A DNA stretch of 64,000 nt from Chitinophagales bacterium (GCA_017303835.1 JAFLBI010000001.1:744001-808000), one strand, 5' to 3'; numbered from the stretch's first letter, positions 1 through 9,960 are shown. Notes: generated by a model from the letters alone, not told the origin. Made by a program: numbers and translations.

Positions 1-1
1 G

Positions 2-607
2 CGCAATCATTACGAGTATGAAGTTGGTCATTTTGAAAATGCCTTAGAAATTCCGTCAGATACTTTCCGTGATCAATTGCCCATGGCTGTTGATATGATG
101 AAGGGTAATGAAGATAAGCAAGTGATTATGTATTGTACCGGTGGTATTCGTTGCGAAAAAGCCAGTGCATATCTTTTACACCGCGGCTTTAAGAATGTAT
201 TCCATTTAGAAGGTGGCATTATTAATTACGCCAAGCAGGTTAAGGAAAATGGTTTACCCAGTAAGTTTATTGGTAAGAACTTTGTTTTTGACAATCGCCT
301 GGGCGAGCGCATAACAGAAGATGTTATTGCAAAGTGCCATCAGTGCGGTAAACCTTGCGATACACACACCAACTGTAAGAATGATGGTTGTCATTTATTA
401 TTCATCCAATGTCCTGAATGTGCTGCACAGCATGAAGGTTGCTGCAGTGTTGAATGTAAAGACACATTGCATCTTCCTTTAGAAAGACAAAAACAATTGC
501 GTAGTGGTGTAAATCATGGCCAGCATGTATTTAATAAGAGCAAACAAAGACTTAGACCAACACTGGCGGAACATCTGGAGCTTAGAAAGGCGGAATCCAC
601 CGTTTAA
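2..607 (+). CDS. trhO: tRNA uridine(34) hydroxylase, rhodanese type (C-terminal part)
   Basis: The reading frame is open from base 2, so the gene begins before the window; 201 residues are visible. It carries a rhodanese domain with the active-site loop CTGGIRCEK (first Cys is the presumed catalytic residue), followed by a Cys-rich tail ([19 protein letters not shown]) typical of the long YceA/TrhO proteins. Members of this family use the rhodanese Cys in O2-dependent hydroxylation of U34 in tRNA, a step towards 5-methoxyuridine-type modification. The gene ends directly against the convergent purC stop codon with no spacer. An apparent start at base 77 is a TTG inside the domain and is not the real start. 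Confidence 0.88.
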   Translation, partial: RNHYEYEVGHFENALEIPSDTFRDQLPMAVDMMKGNEDKQVIMYCTGGIRCEKASAYLLHRGFKNVFHLEGGIINYAKQVKENGLPSKFIGKNFVFDNRLGERITEDVIAKCHQCGKPCDTHTNCKNDGCHLLFIQCPECAAQHEGCCSVECKDTLHLPLERQKQLRSGVNHGQHVFNKSKQRLRPTLAEHLELRKAESTV

Positions 608-1531
608 TCAGTATTGCTCAAGTGCTGCTGTAATTAGTGAATAAGTAGCTTCATCGGTCAATGCTTTTGGTTCGAAAGATTGGCCGATGACTTTTTCATA
701 CAGTTCTATGTAACGTTTTGAAATGGTTTCTACCCATTCATCAGTCATCACCGGTACGGTCTGACCTTCTTTACCCATAAAATTGTTAGCAATCAGCCAT
801 TCGCGTACAAACTCCTTACTTAGTTGCTTTTGTCTTTCACCTTTCTCCTGACGTTCTTCAAAGCCATCAGCATAGAAATACCTGGATGAGTCAGGCGTAT
901 GTATTTCATCCATCAAATAAATGGTATCCCCAATTTTACCAAACTCATATTTGGTATCAACTAAAATAAGTCCTTGCTTGGCAGCAATAGTTTTACCTCT
1001 CTCAAACAATGCGAGGGTATATTTTTCAAGAATGGCCCATTCAGCTTCTGTGGCCAGACCCTGTGCGATAATGGCTTCCTTGGAGATATCTTCATCATGT
1101 CCTTCGGCAGCTTTGGTGCTAGGGGTGATGATTGGGGTGGGGAAATAGTCGTTTTCTTTCATGCCTTCAGGCATATTTACACCGCAGAGTGTTCTTTTGC
1201 CTGATGCATATGTTCTCCATGCATGCCCGGTCAGGTTACCTCTGACCACCATTTCAATTTTAAAGGGTTCGCATCGCCTGCCAATGCTAACATTTGGGGC
1301 AGGACTGGTTAACAGCCAGTTTGGACAAATATCCTCTGTAGCGGCCAGCATATATGCGGCTATCTGATTCAAAACCTGCCCTTTATAGGGTATAGGCCGG
1401 GGTAGAATCACATCAAAGGCAGAAATACGGTTACTGGCAACCATAACAAGTAAATGTTGCCCAATGGTATATACATCTCTTACTTTACCGCTATAGAAAG
1501 CTGTCTGACCTGGGAATTGGAACTGTGCCAT
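608..1531 (-). CDS. purC: Phosphoribosylaminoimidazole-succinocarboxamide synthase
   Basis: PurC joins aspartate to CAIR using ATP in de novo purine synthesis (cytoplasm). The 307-residue protein opens with the nucleotide-binding strand-loop YSGKVRDVY near residue 15 and has SAICAR-synthetase blocks such as [11 protein letters not shown] and [13 protein letters not shown]. It is longer than the about 237-residue enterobacterial form and matches the longer form seen in Bacteroidota. The ATG at 1531 gives the normal N-terminus. It stands alone: trhO converges on it, and the TonB receptor gene at 1682 diverges. Confidence 0.95.
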   Translation of the reverse strand: MAQFQFPGQTAFYSGKVRDVYTIGQHLLVMVASNRISAFDVILPRPIPYKGQVLNQIAAYMLAATEDICPNWLLTSPAPNVSIGRRCEPFKIEMVVRGNLTGHAWRTYASGKRTLCGVNMPEGMKENDYFPTPIITPSTKAAEGHDEDISKEAIIAQGLATEAEWAILEKYTLALFERGKTIAAKQGLILVDTKYEFGKIGDTIYLMDEIHTPDSSRYFYADGFEERQEKGERQKQLSKEFVREWLIANNFMGKEGQTVPVMTDEWVETISKRYIELYEKVIGQSFEPKALTDEATYSLITAALEQY

Positions 1532-1681
1532 GCCTCAAAAGTAGGCTGGGCCGGCAATTATATAGCGTTGAGTTTTAACCATTTTTTTCAACAAAATGGC
1601 TGGTTTTGTTAGCAAATAAAATTTTCCTGAGCAATCAACAATCCCTATTTTGCTGAATATTCTAATCCAAAATTTGCTATT

Positions 1682-4612
1682 ATGAGAAGATTCCTGCGAT
1701 CTGGCTTGCTATTGCTTGCTGCCATTTCAACAATGACAGCCTTTGCCCAGCAATCCACCACAGTATCTGGTAGTGTAAAGAATAGTAAGTCAAAAGAGAC
1801 TGTTTCAGCAGTTTCTGTGACGATCAAAGGCACTACTACAGGTACTTTCACTGACGACAAAGGTAATTTCAAGCTTTCCACCAATCAGAAACTTCCTTTT
1901 ACATTGGTTTTCTCCTCTGTAGGTTATGCCAATAAAGAGGTAGCTGTTAGCAGTAATAATCAGGAGGTAAATATTGACCTGGAGACTGCTTTCACCTTGG
2001 GTGATGAAGTGGTGGTTGCCGCTTCAAGATTGCCAGAAAGAATTATTGAATCACCAGTTTCCATTGAAAGAATGGGTGCTGCCGCAGTACGTAATGCAGC
2101 TGTACCTAACTATTATGATGCCTTGGCTAACCTGAAAGGTGTGGATATGACTGTATCTAGTACATTCTTCCGCACCGTAGGTACTCGTGGCTTTAATGGT
2201 AGTGGTAACCTGCGTTTCAACCAATTGGTTGATGGTATGGACAACCAGGCACCTGGTCTTAACTTCTCAGTTGGTAACATCATCGGTATGACAGAACTGG
2301 ATGTTGACAACGTAGAATTACTGCAGGGTGCATCTTCTGCATTATATGGCCCAGGTGGTATGAACGGTACTATGCTGATGAACAGCAAGAGCCCATTCAA
2401 ATATCAGGGCTTAAGCTTCCAAATTAAGACTGGTGTAAACCATGTTGATAATAAGCAGCGTTCTGCAGCTCCTATGCACGACTGGTCTGTACGTTGGGCT
2501 AAGAAAGTAAACGATCGTTTTGCTTTCAAGATTTCTGCACAGTTTGTACAAGCACAAGATTGGCAGGCAAATGATCCTACCAACCTCTTAAGAAACAACG
2601 TTCTAAGTAACACTGTACCCGGTAACAGACTTAGCGATCCAAACTACGATGGTGTTAGCGTACTTGGCGACGAAGCATCAGCAAGTCTGCAGGCATTAGC
2701 CCAAGCAGTTAGAGCACAAGTAGGTGCAGCTGGCGGTGGTGCTGCTTTCGGTGTAATTGATCAGCTGTTAGGATTAGGCAGAACGCCAATTCAAATTGCG
2801 CAGGCTTTCGGTTCTAACCCTGCTTTAGCACCATTGTCTCAATTCCTGCCTTTCCTGATTCCAACTTCTACAGCTCCCGGAAACCCTTACAGAAATACCT
2901 TCTTGGGTCAGAGTGCAAGTAGAACTGGTTATGATGAAAGAGATATTGTTGACTACAATGCTTACAATTTCAAAACTACATTTGGCTTAAACTATAAGTT
3001 GAATGATAAAGTAGAAGCTTCATTTATCGGTTATTGGGGTATGGGTACTACAGTTTATACTGGTGCCGATCGTTATGCCATCAAGAACCTGAAGATGGGT
3101 CAATACAAGTTTGAACTGAAGAGCGATAAGTGGTTCCTTCGTGCATACACAACACAGGAAAACTCTGGTGATGCCTATGCATCTACATTGGCTGCTGTTG
3201 GTGTAAACAATGCATTCAAAGGTAATACTACTTGGTTCCAGCAGTACACTGGTACTTATGGCGCTGCTTTATTAGGCTTACTGCCAACATCTCCTGGTGT
3301 AGGTTTACCTAGCACTGTTGGACATGCCGCAGCAAGATCTGTTGCTGAAGCTGGCCGTTTCCTGCCAGGTAGCGATGCTTTCAAAGCAGCTTTCAGACAA
3401 TCAATCACAACTCCAATCAGCAAGGGTGGTTCTCAGTTTGCTGACAGAACAGACTTGTATCACCTGGAAGGACAATACAATTTGTCAAGCCTGTTCAACA
3501 ATGCTGTTGAAGTATTGGTAGGTGCAAACTACAGAAGATATGTATTGAACTCTAATGGTACCATCTTTGCAGATACTGCAGGTACTATTGGCATCAATGA
3601 GTATGGTGGATATATCCAGTTGCAGAAGAAGTTTGGCGATATCTTCAAACTGACAGCTTCTGGTCGTTACGACAAGAATCAGAATTTCGATGGTCGTTTC
3701 ACACCACGTATCACTGGTTTGATCAAAGTTGCGAAGGATAACAATATCCGTTTGTCTTACCAGACAGCGTATCGTTTCCCTACAGCTCAGGATCAGTGGA
3801 TCAACCTGCAGACACCTTCTACACGTCTGATCGGTGGTATGCCAAGCTTCACTACTTTCTTCAACTTCAACAACAGCCCTGCTTATACAGCAGAGAGTAT
3901 TGTAGCTTACCGTGCTTCATTGGCAACAGGTACACCAAACCCAAGCTTATTGAAAGTACAGCAGCCAACAACTTTGAAGCCTGAATCTGTGAACTCTTTT
4001 GAAATTGGTTACCGTGGCATTATCGGTAAGAAGCTCTTGATTGATGCTTATTACTATTTGAGCCAGTATAATGATTTCATCGCTCGTGTAGCGGTAGGTC
4101 GCGGTGTAAGTGCTGTAGCTGCAAATGCACCAGTTGAACTGGCTAGCCCTTTCACTACTCAGAACTACAGCTTCGTTACCAACTCAACTAACACTGTAAA
4201 AGCACAGGGTTGGGGTGTAAGCGCTGAATGGTTATTGCCTAAAGGTTATGTACTGAGCGGTAACGTATCAAGCGATAAGCTGCAGGATGTTACGCCAGGT
4301 CTGGTTACCTTCTTCAACGCACCTCCTTTGCGTTACAACTTTGGCTTCAGCAATCCTAAGTTTTACAAGAACTGGGGCTTCAATGTACAGTACAGATGGC
4401 AGGATGCTGTGAACTGGGAAGGTACTTTCGGTTCAGGTGTTGTTCCTTCATTCGGTGTATGGGATGGTCAGATCAACTACCGTTTCCCAGAAACAAAGAA
4501 TATGCTGAAGATTGGCGCATCTAACCTTTGGAACAAGTACTATAGAAGTGCATTCGGTAACCCACAAGTGGGTGGTATGTACTATGTTTCCTTCGGTTAC
4601 AACGTATTCTAA
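1682..4612 (+). CDS. TonB-dependent outer-membrane receptor (carboxypeptidase-regulatory-like N-terminus)
   Basis: A 976-residue outer-membrane transporter. A signal peptide (residues 1-22, cut after AFAQ) is followed by a CarboxypepD_reg-like beta-sandwich domain (about 25-105), a plug domain (about 115-240, with LLQGASSALYGPGG) and a long beta-barrel ending in an aromatic residue (Phe), as outer-membrane barrels do. Such receptors import large ligands using TonB energy. No SusD partner follows, so this is not a classical Sus pair and the ligand is unknown. Codon use looks like that of a highly expressed gene. A strong hairpin terminator lies just after the stop. Confidence 0.9.
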   Translation: MRRFLRSGLLLLAAISTMTAFAQQSTTVSGSVKNSKSKETVSAVSVTIKGTTTGTFTDDKGNFKLSTNQKLPFTLVFSSVGYANKEVAVSSNNQEVNIDLETAFTLGDEVVVAASRLPERIIESPVSIERMGAAAVRNAAVPNYYDALANLKGVDMTVSSTFFRTVGTRGFNGSGNLRFNQLVDGMDNQAPGLNFSVGNIIGMTELDVDNVELLQGASSALYGPGGMNGTMLMNSKSPFKYQGLSFQIKTGVNHVDNKQRSAAPMHDWSVRWAKKVNDRFAFKISAQFVQAQDWQANDPTNLLRNNVLSNTVPGNRLSDPNYDGVSVLGDEASASLQALAQAVRAQVGAAGGGAAFGVIDQLLGLGRTPIQIAQAFGSNPALAPLSQFLPFLIPTSTAPGNPYRNTFLGQSASRTGYDERDIVDYNAYNFKTTFGLNYKLNDKVEASFIGYWGMGTTVYTGADRYAIKNLKMGQYKFELKSDKWFLRAYTTQENSGDAYASTLAAVGVNNAFKGNTTWFQQYTGTYGAALLGLLPTSPGVGLPSTVGHAAARSVAEAGRFLPGSDAFKAAFRQSITTPISKGGSQFADRTDLYHLEGQYNLSSLFNNAVEVLVGANYRRYVLNSNGTIFADTAGTIGINEYGGYIQLQKKFGDIFKLTASGRYDKNQNFDGRFTPRITGLIKVAKDNNIRLSYQTAYRFPTAQDQWINLQTPSTRLIGGMPSFTTFFNFNNSPAYTAESIVAYRASLATGTPNPSLLKVQQPTTLKPESVNSFEIGYRGIIGKKLLIDAYYYLSQYNDFIARVAVGRGVSAVAANAPVELASPFTTQNYSFVTNSTNTVKAQGWGVSAEWLLPKGYVLSGNVSSDKLQDVTPGLVTFFNAPPLRYNFGFSNPKFYKNWGFNVQYRWQDAVNWEGTFGSGVVPSFGVWDGQINYRFPETKNMLKIGASNLWNKYYRSAFGNPQVGGMYYVSFGYNVF

Positions 4613-4638
4613 GTCAGCTACTTGCTTATATTGTAATC

Positions 4639-4671
4639 ATCCCCTCAGCCTAAAAGCTGGGGGGATTTTTT
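4639..4671 (+). terminator. Rho-independent terminator of the TonB receptor gene
   Basis: An 11-bp stem (4639-4649 with 4656-4666, one G-T pair) with a six-base loop is followed by a run of Ts. It sits 26 bases after the stop codon at 4612 and separates the receptor from the pdhB promoter. Confidence 0.85.
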
Positions 4672-4694
4672 ATTCCCCAATCCTTATCCACAGT

Positions 4695-4727
4695 TTTGGG
4701 TATATCGCTGATAATCTTATATTTTTG
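4695..4727 (+). promoter_or_regulatory. Bacteroidota-type promoter of pdhB
   Basis: TTTG at 4695-4698, 21 bases, then TATTTTTG at 4720-4727: an exact match to the -33/-7 consensus of the Bacteroidota housekeeping sigma factor. It predicts transcription from about 4735 and a leader of about 33 bases before the ATG at 4768. It also excludes an apparent upstream start at 4696. Confidence 0.7.
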
Positions 4728-4767
4728 CCGCACTTTCAAGGGAATTAACCCTACAAAAAACAGTATT

Positions 4768-5754
4768 ATGCGGACAATTGCATTCAGAGAAGCGCTCAGA
4801 GAAGCGATGAGCGAAGAGATGAGAAGAGACGAACGTGTGTTCCTGATGGGTGAGGAAGTTGCCGAATATAACGGTGCGTATAAAGTTAGTCAGGGCATGC
4901 TGACAGAATTTGGTGCAAAGCGTGTGATAGATACACCTATTTCTGAATTAGGTTTCGCAGCAATCGGGGTAGGTGCCGCACAAAACGGTCTTCGTCCGGT
5001 AGTTGAGTTCATGACTTGGAACTTTGCTGTTCTTGCAATGGATCAGATCCTAAATACCGCTTCGAAGATGTTAGCAATGAGTGGCGGTCAGGTAGGTTGC
5101 CCTATCGTTTTCCGCGGTCCTAACGGTTCTGCAGGACAGCTTGGCGCACAACACTCCACTGCATTTGAAAGTTACTATGCCAATATACCTGGTATTAAAG
5201 TGATTTCTCCATCAAATGGTTACGATGCCAAAGGTTTGTTGAAACAAGCCATTCGCTATGAAGAAGATCCTGTGATTTTTATGGAAAGTGAGCAGATGTA
5301 TGGCGATAAGTGCGAAGTACCTGATGAAGAATTCTATATCCCTATCGGTAAGGCTGATATTAAGAAAGCTGGTCGCGATGTAACCATTGTGTCCTTCAAT
5401 AAAATGATGAAAGTAGCATTGGGTGCAGCAGCTGAGCTTGAAAAAGAGGGCATCAGCGCTGAAGTTATTGACCTGCGTACGATTCGTCCACTCGACTGGA
5501 TGACTATTTTGGAGAGTGTGAAGAAAACCAATCGCCTGGTGATTGTGGAAGAGCAATGGCCATTTGCCTCTATAAGTTCTGAAATCTCTTACCGCATACA
5601 GAAAGAAGGTTTCGATTATCTGGATGCACCTATCAGAAGAATCACTAGCGCAGACGCACCCATGCACTATGCACCTAATCTGGTACAAGCTTATCTGCCT
5701 GATGTGAGCAGAACTGTAAAGCTTGTAAAGGAAGTGATGTATATGAAAAAGTAA
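4768..5754 (+). CDS. pdhB: Pyruvate dehydrogenase E1 component, beta subunit
   Basis: The 328-residue beta subunit of a heterotetrameric 2-oxoacid dehydrogenase E1, which with thiamine diphosphate decarboxylates pyruvate and passes the acetyl group to lipoyl-E2. The sequence shows the transketolase pyrimidine-binding domain (residues 5-180, with [13 protein letters not shown] and FRGPNG...QHS) and the C-terminal domain ([11 protein letters not shown]). The start is the ATG at 4768 ([10 protein letters not shown]), directly after a strong promoter; the extra 24 upstream codons are not coding. The alpha subunit and E2 genes are not in the window, so pdhB is a monocistronic unit here. A branched-chain 2-oxoacid substrate cannot be fully excluded. 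Confidence 0.92.
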   Translation: MRTIAFREALREAMSEEMRRDERVFLMGEEVAEYNGAYKVSQGMLTEFGAKRVIDTPISELGFAAIGVGAAQNGLRPVVEFMTWNFAVLAMDQILNTASKMLAMSGGQVGCPIVFRGPNGSAGQLGAQHSTAFESYYANIPGIKVISPSNGYDAKGLLKQAIRYEEDPVIFMESEQMYGDKCEVPDEEFYIPIGKADIKKAGRDVTIVSFNKMMKVALGAAAELEKEGISAEVIDLRTIRPLDWMTILESVKKTNRLVIVEEQWPFASISSEISYRIQKEGFDYLDAPIRRITSADAPMHYAPNLVQAYLPDVSRTVKLVKEVMYMKK

Positions 5755-5771
5755 TGTTGAATCATTATATC

Positions 5772-5800
5772 ATCCCGAAGCACTCACTTCGGGATTTTTT
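5772..5800 (+). terminator. Rho-independent terminator of pdhB
   Basis: A perfect 9-bp stem (5772-5780 with 5787-5795), six-base loop, then six Ts. The T-run ends at the base before the ATG of the next gene (5801), which is unusual. Confidence 0.85.
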
Positions 5801-7831
5801 ATGCGTACTATTTTAATTGTTATACTATTCGCTTTTGCAATCGCAGATATATCTGCGCAATCGCAGCTGGATACCATCGCTATCAATAGTAGTTTACCAG
5901 ATGTAGAAATCAATGCTTATCAAGGCAGGCTAAAATATCAGGCTGTACCTGCTGCTGTTGGATTATTGCAGGAATCCCAGCTGCAAAAAAGTATTACGCC
6001 ACAAGTTTTACAGGTAATGAATACCATCAGTGGTGTACGTGTTGAGGAGCGCTCTCCTGGCAGTTATCGTTTGTCAATGCGCGGTAGTTTATTACGTTCA
6101 CCATTTGGCGTAAGAAATACCAAAATTTATCTAAATGACTTTATACTCTCTGAAGCCGGAGGGAATACTTACCTGAACTTATTAGCGCTAACCCAATTGC
6201 AACAGATCGAAATCATTAAAGGTCCTGCTGCCAGTATGTATGGAACAGGTACTGGCGGAGTTGTTTTGATGCAAACACGCAACAATCTTGCAGAAAGTAA
6301 TTTAACAGCAGGGATGCAAGGCGGAAGTTTCGGATTAGCACATGCTTATGTACAAACGCAGGAAAAACAACAGCAATGGCACGCCTCACATTTTCAATCA
6401 GATGGATATCGAGAACAGTCTGCATTGCGCAGAAATATGCTACAATGGAGTGGACAGTTTGGTACGAAAACATCCAGTTGGGAAGCTTTGGCTTTTCTGG
6501 CCGACTTAGCTTATCAAACACCAGGTGGACTTACACAGGCGCAATTCAATAGCAACCCAAAATTGGCTAGACCAGCTTCAGGTAGTTTACCAGGAGCTGT
6601 TGCACAGCGAGCGGGAATTTTGAATACAACCTATTTTGTTGGTGTTCGTAATCGTACAAAGCTGAATGAATACTGGACAATACAACAACAAGTTCAGTAT
6701 CACCGTACGAGTCTCCGCAATCCGTTTATTACGAACTATGAAAAAAGGCAGGAAGACAATTTTGCCTATAGCGGCTGGATTCGTTGGAAGCAGAATCAAT
6801 GGCAATGGCAGTCAGGTATGGAATGGCTATACAACTATTCATTATTGAACAACTTTCAAAATAATGGTGGCCTTTTGGGGCAGACCTTATTCAAGGATGT
6901 CTTATCAGCCCGTCAAGCACATGCGTATTCTCAATTACAAGTACAGATAAATCAGCAATGGTTGATTCAAGCTAGTACAAGTATCAATTTTCAACGTTAT
7001 CAATTCAATCGAATAACTGATCCGCTTGCAAAAGCACAAGAAAGAAATATACAGCCAGCTTGGATGCCACGTATAGCCATCAGCTATGCGGCTTTACAAA
7101 ACACGCATGTATTTGCACAGATCAGCAAAGGCTTTTCTCCACCATCACTGGCAGAAGTAAGACCATCAGATGGAAATTTTTATGGCGACCTACAAGCAGA
7201 GCAAGGTTGGAATATAGAATTAGGGGTTAAATCGGCTATCATTCCCAAAAGATTGGCTGCTGAATTTTCAGTATATCGATTTAAGCTGGAGCAAACCATT
7301 GTTCGAAATCTGGCTACAAATGGAGCAGAGTATTTCTCCAACGCTGGAACAACGAATCAATCAGGTGCAGAATTGAGTCTCCGTTATTTTTCAGCTCAAA
7401 AGCAATCACATACACCATTGGAAATATGGATGAGTGGGGCATATCAGCCATATACCTTTGTTCAGTACAAGCAAGTGAATCAGGATTTCAGTGGCAAGCA
7501 ACTTACTGGTATCCCACGTGTATTGATCAATCTGGGTAGCAATATCACAACACGGAATGGATGGCAGTTTCAAGTTCAATTAAATTATACAGATCGTATA
7601 CCACTCAATGATGCCAATACTGCTTACGCTGATGCCTATAGGCTTTTGCAAGCAGGCATCGCTAAAAACTGGCAGCATGATCAATATTCCATTCAATGGT
7701 TTCTGAATGGGGATAATCTGCTCAATGAGCGGTATAGCTTAGGTAATGACCTCAATGCTGCAGGAAACAGATTCTACAACGCTGCGCCTTCTGTTAATTT
7801 TAACACAGGAATCAGAATCAGAAAACCCTAA
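5801..7831 (+). CDS. TonB-dependent receptor, iron-complex type
   Basis: A 676-residue outer-membrane receptor. A signal peptide (1-19, ends ISAQ) leads into a plug domain (about 40-150: RMSMRG-like core, IEIIKGPAASMYG) and a 22-strand-type barrel. It lacks the CarboxypepD_reg domain of the receptor at 1682 and resembles siderophore/ferric-complex or cobalamin receptors; the substrate cannot be set from sequence. The ATG touches the T-run of the pdhB terminator, so it has no free leader from a promoter downstream of that hairpin. No other in-frame Met would keep the signal peptide, so the start is kept. The regulator gene at 7861 follows 29 bases later and may be co-transcribed. Confidence 0.85.
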   Translation: MRTILIVILFAFAIADISAQSQLDTIAINSSLPDVEINAYQGRLKYQAVPAAVGLLQESQLQKSITPQVLQVMNTISGVRVEERSPGSYRLSMRGSLLRSPFGVRNTKIYLNDFILSEAGGNTYLNLLALTQLQQIEIIKGPAASMYGTGTGGVVLMQTRNNLAESNLTAGMQGGSFGLAHAYVQTQEKQQQWHASHFQSDGYREQSALRRNMLQWSGQFGTKTSSWEALAFLADLAYQTPGGLTQAQFNSNPKLARPASGSLPGAVAQRAGILNTTYFVGVRNRTKLNEYWTIQQQVQYHRTSLRNPFITNYEKRQEDNFAYSGWIRWKQNQWQWQSGMEWLYNYSLLNNFQNNGGLLGQTLFKDVLSARQAHAYSQLQVQINQQWLIQASTSINFQRYQFNRITDPLAKAQERNIQPAWMPRIAISYAALQNTHVFAQISKGFSPPSLAEVRPSDGNFYGDLQAEQGWNIELGVKSAIIPKRLAAEFSVYRFKLEQTIVRNLATNGAEYFSNAGTTNQSGAELSLRYFSAQKQSHTPLEIWMSGAYQPYTFVQYKQVNQDFSGKQLTGIPRVLINLGSNITTRNGWQFQVQLNYTDRIPLNDANTAYADAYRLLQAGIAKNWQHDQYSIQWFLNGDNLLNERYSLGNDLNAAGNRFYNAAPSVNFNTGIRIRKP

Positions 7832-7860
7832 GCCCACTTAACTTAGCACAAAGCACTTTT

Positions 7861-9024
7861 ATGCAGAAAATACTGGTCATAGATGATGAAAGAGCCATTC
7901 GCAATGTTTTAAAAGATATTTTGACTAATGAAGGCTTTCAGGTAGAAGAAGCCGCTGATGGGGAAGAGGGCTGGAAAAAATTTCAGGCAAACAACTATGA
8001 TTTAGTGCTGTGCGATATCAAGATGCCTAAGATGGATGGACTTGAATTTCTGCAACAGGCTACTGCTGCCAAGCAAGATATTCCCATCATCATGATAAGT
8101 GGGCATGGCACTATCGAAACAGCTGTTGATGCAGTTAAGAAAGGCGCATTCGATTATATCTCTAAGCCACCAGATCTTAACAGACTACTCGTAACCATAC
8201 GTAATGCTGTTGACAGAACGGTATTGGTTGCAGAAACAAAGACACTGAAAAGAAAGATCAGCAGGGTACAAGAAATTGTTGGCGAAAGTGAAGCCATCCA
8301 GAAGATTAAAGAAACCATTGAGAAAGTAGCGCCTACGGATGCGCGCGTTCTGGTAACCGGACAAAATGGTACGGGTAAGGAGCTGGTTGCACGTTGGTTG
8401 CATGAAAAAAGTTTGAGAGCAAATGGCCCAATTGTAGAAGTAAACTGCGCAGCCATACCGGCTGAACTCATCGAGAGTGAGTTATTTGGCCACGAAAAAG
8501 GTTCATTCACTTCTGCCATCAAACAGCGTATTGGAAAATTCGAACAAGCAAATGGCGGTACTTTATTTCTGGATGAGATTGGCGACATGAGTTTATCCGC
8601 TCAGGCTAAAGTTTTACGTGCACTGCAGGAGGGGAAAATTACCAGAGTTGGCGGTGATAAAGAAATAGCTGTGGATGTTCGTGTGATAGCAGCAACCAAT
8701 AAAGATTTACTCAAGGAAGTAGAAGAAAAGAATTTCCGTTTAGACCTATACCATCGATTGGGCGTGATTCTAATTCATGTGCCTTCTTTGAATGAACGTA
8801 AGGATGATATTCCCTTGCTCGTAGATAAGTTTCTACAAGCAATTGCCGAGGAGTATGGACAAGCACGCAAGAGTATTGATAAAAAAGCTGTTGCTGCATT
8901 ACAACAACATAACTGGACGGGCAATATCCGTGAATTGAGGAATGTAGTGGAAAGGCTCATAATTCTATCCGGAAAAACCATTACTGAAGCTGATGTACAC
9001 AGCCATGTACTTCCCGGTAAGTAA
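7861..9024 (+). CDS. NtrC-family response regulator (receiver + AAA+), no DNA-binding domain
   Basis: A 387-residue protein. The receiver domain (1-120) has the acidic pair DDE near residue 8, phospho-acceptor Asp52 in DLVLCDIKMP, and Lys in SKPP. The AAA+ sigma-54 activator domain (about 135-370) has Walker A GQNGTGKE, Walker B GGTLFLDEIGD and an R-finger region. The sigma-54-contact loop reads GSFTSA rather than the canonical GAFTGA. The protein stops at ITEADVHSHVLPGK, where a Fis-type helix-turn-helix of about 50 residues would normally start, so it has no visible DNA-binding domain. No partner histidine kinase lies nearby. Family membership is certain; whether it activates sigma-54 promoters is an open question. 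Confidence 0.92.
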   Translation: MQKILVIDDERAIRNVLKDILTNEGFQVEEAADGEEGWKKFQANNYDLVLCDIKMPKMDGLEFLQQATAAKQDIPIIMISGHGTIETAVDAVKKGAFDYISKPPDLNRLLVTIRNAVDRTVLVAETKTLKRKISRVQEIVGESEAIQKIKETIEKVAPTDARVLVTGQNGTGKELVARWLHEKSLRANGPIVEVNCAAIPAELIESELFGHEKGSFTSAIKQRIGKFEQANGGTLFLDEIGDMSLSAQAKVLRALQEGKITRVGGDKEIAVDVRVIAATNKDLLKEVEEKNFRLDLYHRLGVILIHVPSLNERKDDIPLLVDKFLQAIAEEYGQARKSIDKKAVAALQQHNWTGNIRELRNVVERLIILSGKTITEADVHSHVLPGK

Positions 9025-9025
9025 A

Positions 9026-9907
9026 TTAGGTACTTGTAAACAACATCATTTCATCCAAAGATTGAACTAAGCGCAGGTTTGTATGCTTGCTGTTCACATA
9101 TCTGGTTAATGGGCCAGACATGATTAAATGATATTTCCGAAATCTTTCACAGAGATCAGTAACCAAGTCGTCTACTTCCCGGTTACTCATATTGGTAATT
9201 AGGTGAAAGTAAAGATGTGTTGCTTTTCTTCTGGACAAGTAATAATCCAGATTATCCATTGGCACATTCGGCCCAAAATAAACGGCTTTTTTACCTTTCT
9301 TTTTTAATAGAAACTGCATCAGCAAGAGGGGAATATCGTGATACTCACCTTCAGGTGTGAACAACACAGTCAATGAATCATCTGAATCATTTTCCTGTTG
9401 CCCTTCTAATCCATCAATTGCAACTATGATTTTCCGTTTAATAATATTACTGGCAAAATGTTCCTGAGCCGGAATCACATTATCCGTCATCCACATTAAT
9501 CCCAATCTTTCCAAGAAAGGATAAATCACCTGTAAAATACATTTCTCAAATCCAAGGTGCAGTAATGCAGTGTTGAGTACTTTTTCAAAACGCTCTTCAT
9601 CAAAATCAATCGAAGCTTCCAACATCTGATTCACAAATACATCGATATAATGCTCATTGGGAACAATATCGATGGTCAGCTTTTTAATATCAGCTTCCTT
9701 TAACTGCGCAATTTTGGAAATCTTGTATCCACTATGGTACAAATAAGCTACCCGAAGAATATGCTTCAGGTCTTCATTATCGTAAAAGCGGTGATTACTT
9801 TCCTTTCTTTTTGGAACGAGAATCTGGTAGCGTTGCTCCCATATACGTAGCGTGTGCGCTTTAATGCCGCAAAGGTTTTCAATGTCCTTTATAGAGAAAT
9901 GATTCAT
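9026..9907 (-). CDS. MerR-family regulator with cobalamin-binding domain (CarH/LitR-like)
   Basis: A 293-residue regulator. Residues 1-70 form a MerR winged helix (FSIKDIENLCGIKAHTLRIWEQRY). Residues about 90-175 form a four-helix cap with W-x9-EH (WMTDNVIPAQEH), the signature by which CarH-type photoreceptors hold adenosylcobalamin. The Rossmann-type B12 domain follows (about 185-290) with GEYHDIP at the lower-ligand His position; canonical DxHxxG is changed to ExHxxP. CarH proteins repress carotenoid genes in the dark and release DNA in light. No carotenoid gene is visible here, so the target is unknown; a perfect inverted repeat 36 bases upstream (9944-9960) could be its own operator. Start ATG at 9907. 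Confidence 0.88.
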   Translation of the reverse strand: MNHFSIKDIENLCGIKAHTLRIWEQRYQILVPKRKESNHRFYDNEDLKHILRVAYLYHSGYKISKIAQLKEADIKKLTIDIVPNEHYIDVFVNQMLEASIDFDEERFEKVLNTALLHLGFEKCILQVIYPFLERLGLMWMTDNVIPAQEHFASNIIKRKIIVAIDGLEGQQENDSDDSLTVLFTPEGEYHDIPLLLMQFLLKKKGKKAVYFGPNVPMDNLDYYLSRRKATHLYFHLITNMSNREVDDLVTDLCERFRKYHLIMSGPLTRYVNSKHTNLRLVQSLDEMMLFTST

Positions 9908-9943
9908 GAGGTTGTTTGGGTAAAATAAAAATACGTTTGTTTC

Positions 9944-9960
9944 TCATTCATTATGAATGA
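9944..9960. promoter_or_regulatory. Candidate operator between the MerR regulator and lepB
   Basis: Perfect inverted repeat TCATTCA - TTA - TGAATGA in the divergent intergenic region, about 36 bases upstream of the MerR/B12 regulator start. MerR proteins bind short dyads as dimers, so autoregulation is plausible; this is inference from position and symmetry only. Confidence 0.4.

Noticed and set aside
1532..1681. A riboswitch upstream of the first TonB receptor
   Set aside because: Only 150 bases with a weak A/T-rich hairpin; no cobalamin or other riboswitch core is visible.
4696..4767. An extra 24-codon N-terminus for pdhB
   Set aside because: It overlaps a consensus promoter and precedes the conserved [10 protein letters not shown] start.
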